Shown in pieces: positions 5,688-5,759 of a DNA stretch of 5,759 nt. The notes under the pieces were generated by a model. It did not search any database, was not told where the DNA came from, and saw only the letters and a program-made list of their open reading frames with translations. Source of the stretch: an uncultured Blautia sp. (GTDB lineage Bacteria; Bacillota; Clostridia; Lachnospirales; Lachnospiraceae); the NCBI GenBank assembly GCA_934426285.1, contig CAKRYE010000095.1, positions 1-5,759 on the forward strand, read 5' to 3'. The first letter of the stretch is position 1, and the number at the start of each line of letters is the position of its first letter. Position numbers and translations under genes: made by a program.

Positions 5688-5759
5688 TTATCTGGGCCAT
5701 CTGTCTTCCTTTGACATTAATGGTGCAAACGGTGCATGTGGATGTGTCTGATACCAGTA
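5688..5759 (-). CDS. DUF2961/GH172-like protein, C-terminal end (partial)
   Basis: An open frame runs in from the right edge on the - strand and stops at TAA (5688-5690), giving 23 residues that begin YWYQTHPHAPF and end EDRWPR. The pattern YWYQ--PH-PF followed by a Pro/Glu-rich close with E-R-P is, from memory, the usual C-terminus of DUF2961 proteins, now glycoside hydrolase family GH172. Characterised members act on furanosides such as alpha-fructofuranosides/difructose dianhydride I and alpha-D-arabinofuranosides. The catalytic region is outside the window, so neither substrate nor integrity can be judged. It lies directly upstream of the AraC-family gene on the same strand, which supports a shared carbohydrate locus. 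The call rests on a short tail. Confidence 0.65.
   Translation of the reverse strand, partial: YWYQTHPHAPFAPLMSKEDRWPR

Noticed and set aside
5650..5689. AAACAGA/TCTGTTT inverted repeat after the GH172-like stop as a terminator
   Set aside because: The stem is only 7 bp and A/T-rich, with a loop of more than 20 bases and no proper T run; read-through into araC seems more likely.
5711..5716. TTGACA on the + strand near the right edge as a promoter
   Set aside because: No -10 box is found 16-18 bases downstream and the stretch is coding on the other strand.
5722..5736. GGTGCA direct repeats nine bases apart
   Set aside because: They fall inside the coding frame of the GH172-like tail and reflect its repeated Ala-Pro codons.

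Overview
The window looks like ordinary chromosome from a low-to-moderate GC anaerobic Firmicute. The most likely source is a gut Lachnospiraceae-type clostridium. This rests on the flavour of the proteins (a Bacillus ThyA-type thymidylate synthase, a clostridial DHFR with LLVSIPAD in place of the usual PWNLPAD), strong AGGAGG ribosome sites, and compact same-strand gene blocks. Genus and species cannot be fixed from the sequence alone.

Layout, left to right. (1) Positions 1-90, + strand: the last 29 codons of a branched-chain amino acid aminotransferase (ilvE). (2) 109-156: a strong, nearly symmetrical hairpin terminator shared by the convergent ilvE and folA transcripts. (3) 199-1563, - strand: thyA followed by folA, a compact thymidylate/folate operon with a near-consensus promoter at 1618-1646. 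(4) 1667-2620, - strand: a DagK/YegS-type lipid kinase with its own promoter candidate at 2673-2701. (5) 2621-2888: the longest gene-free stretch (268 bases). It holds that promoter, a small inverted repeat that may be a dispersed element, and the terminator of the next gene. (6) 2889-4553, - strand: an intracellular GH13 alpha-glucosidase. (7) 4554-4678: a promoter candidate preceded by two 8-base direct repeats exactly 21 bases apart, a spacing typical of AraC-family sites. (8) 4679-5626, - strand: an AraC-family regulator with an N-terminal cupin. (9) 5688-5759, - strand: the last 23 codons of a protein whose tail resembles DUF2961/GH172 glycoside hydrolases.

How the genes work together. 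ThyA makes dTMP and oxidises methylene-THF to DHF, and FolA reduces the DHF back to THF, so the pair forms a closed cycle. The lipid kinase is probably an independent housekeeping gene for diacylglycerol recycling. The right-hand block (GH172-like protein, AraC regulator, GH13 glucosidase) reads as a sugar-utilisation locus continuing past the right edge. The regulator may activate the GH13 gene through the 21-base repeats.

I found no tRNA, rRNA, CRISPR, insertion sequence, phage gene or defence system, and no evidence of a new multi-gene system. The most worthwhile observations are the 21-base repeat pair, the substituted residues in FolA, ThyA and the glucosidase, and the GH172-like tail beside the regulator.
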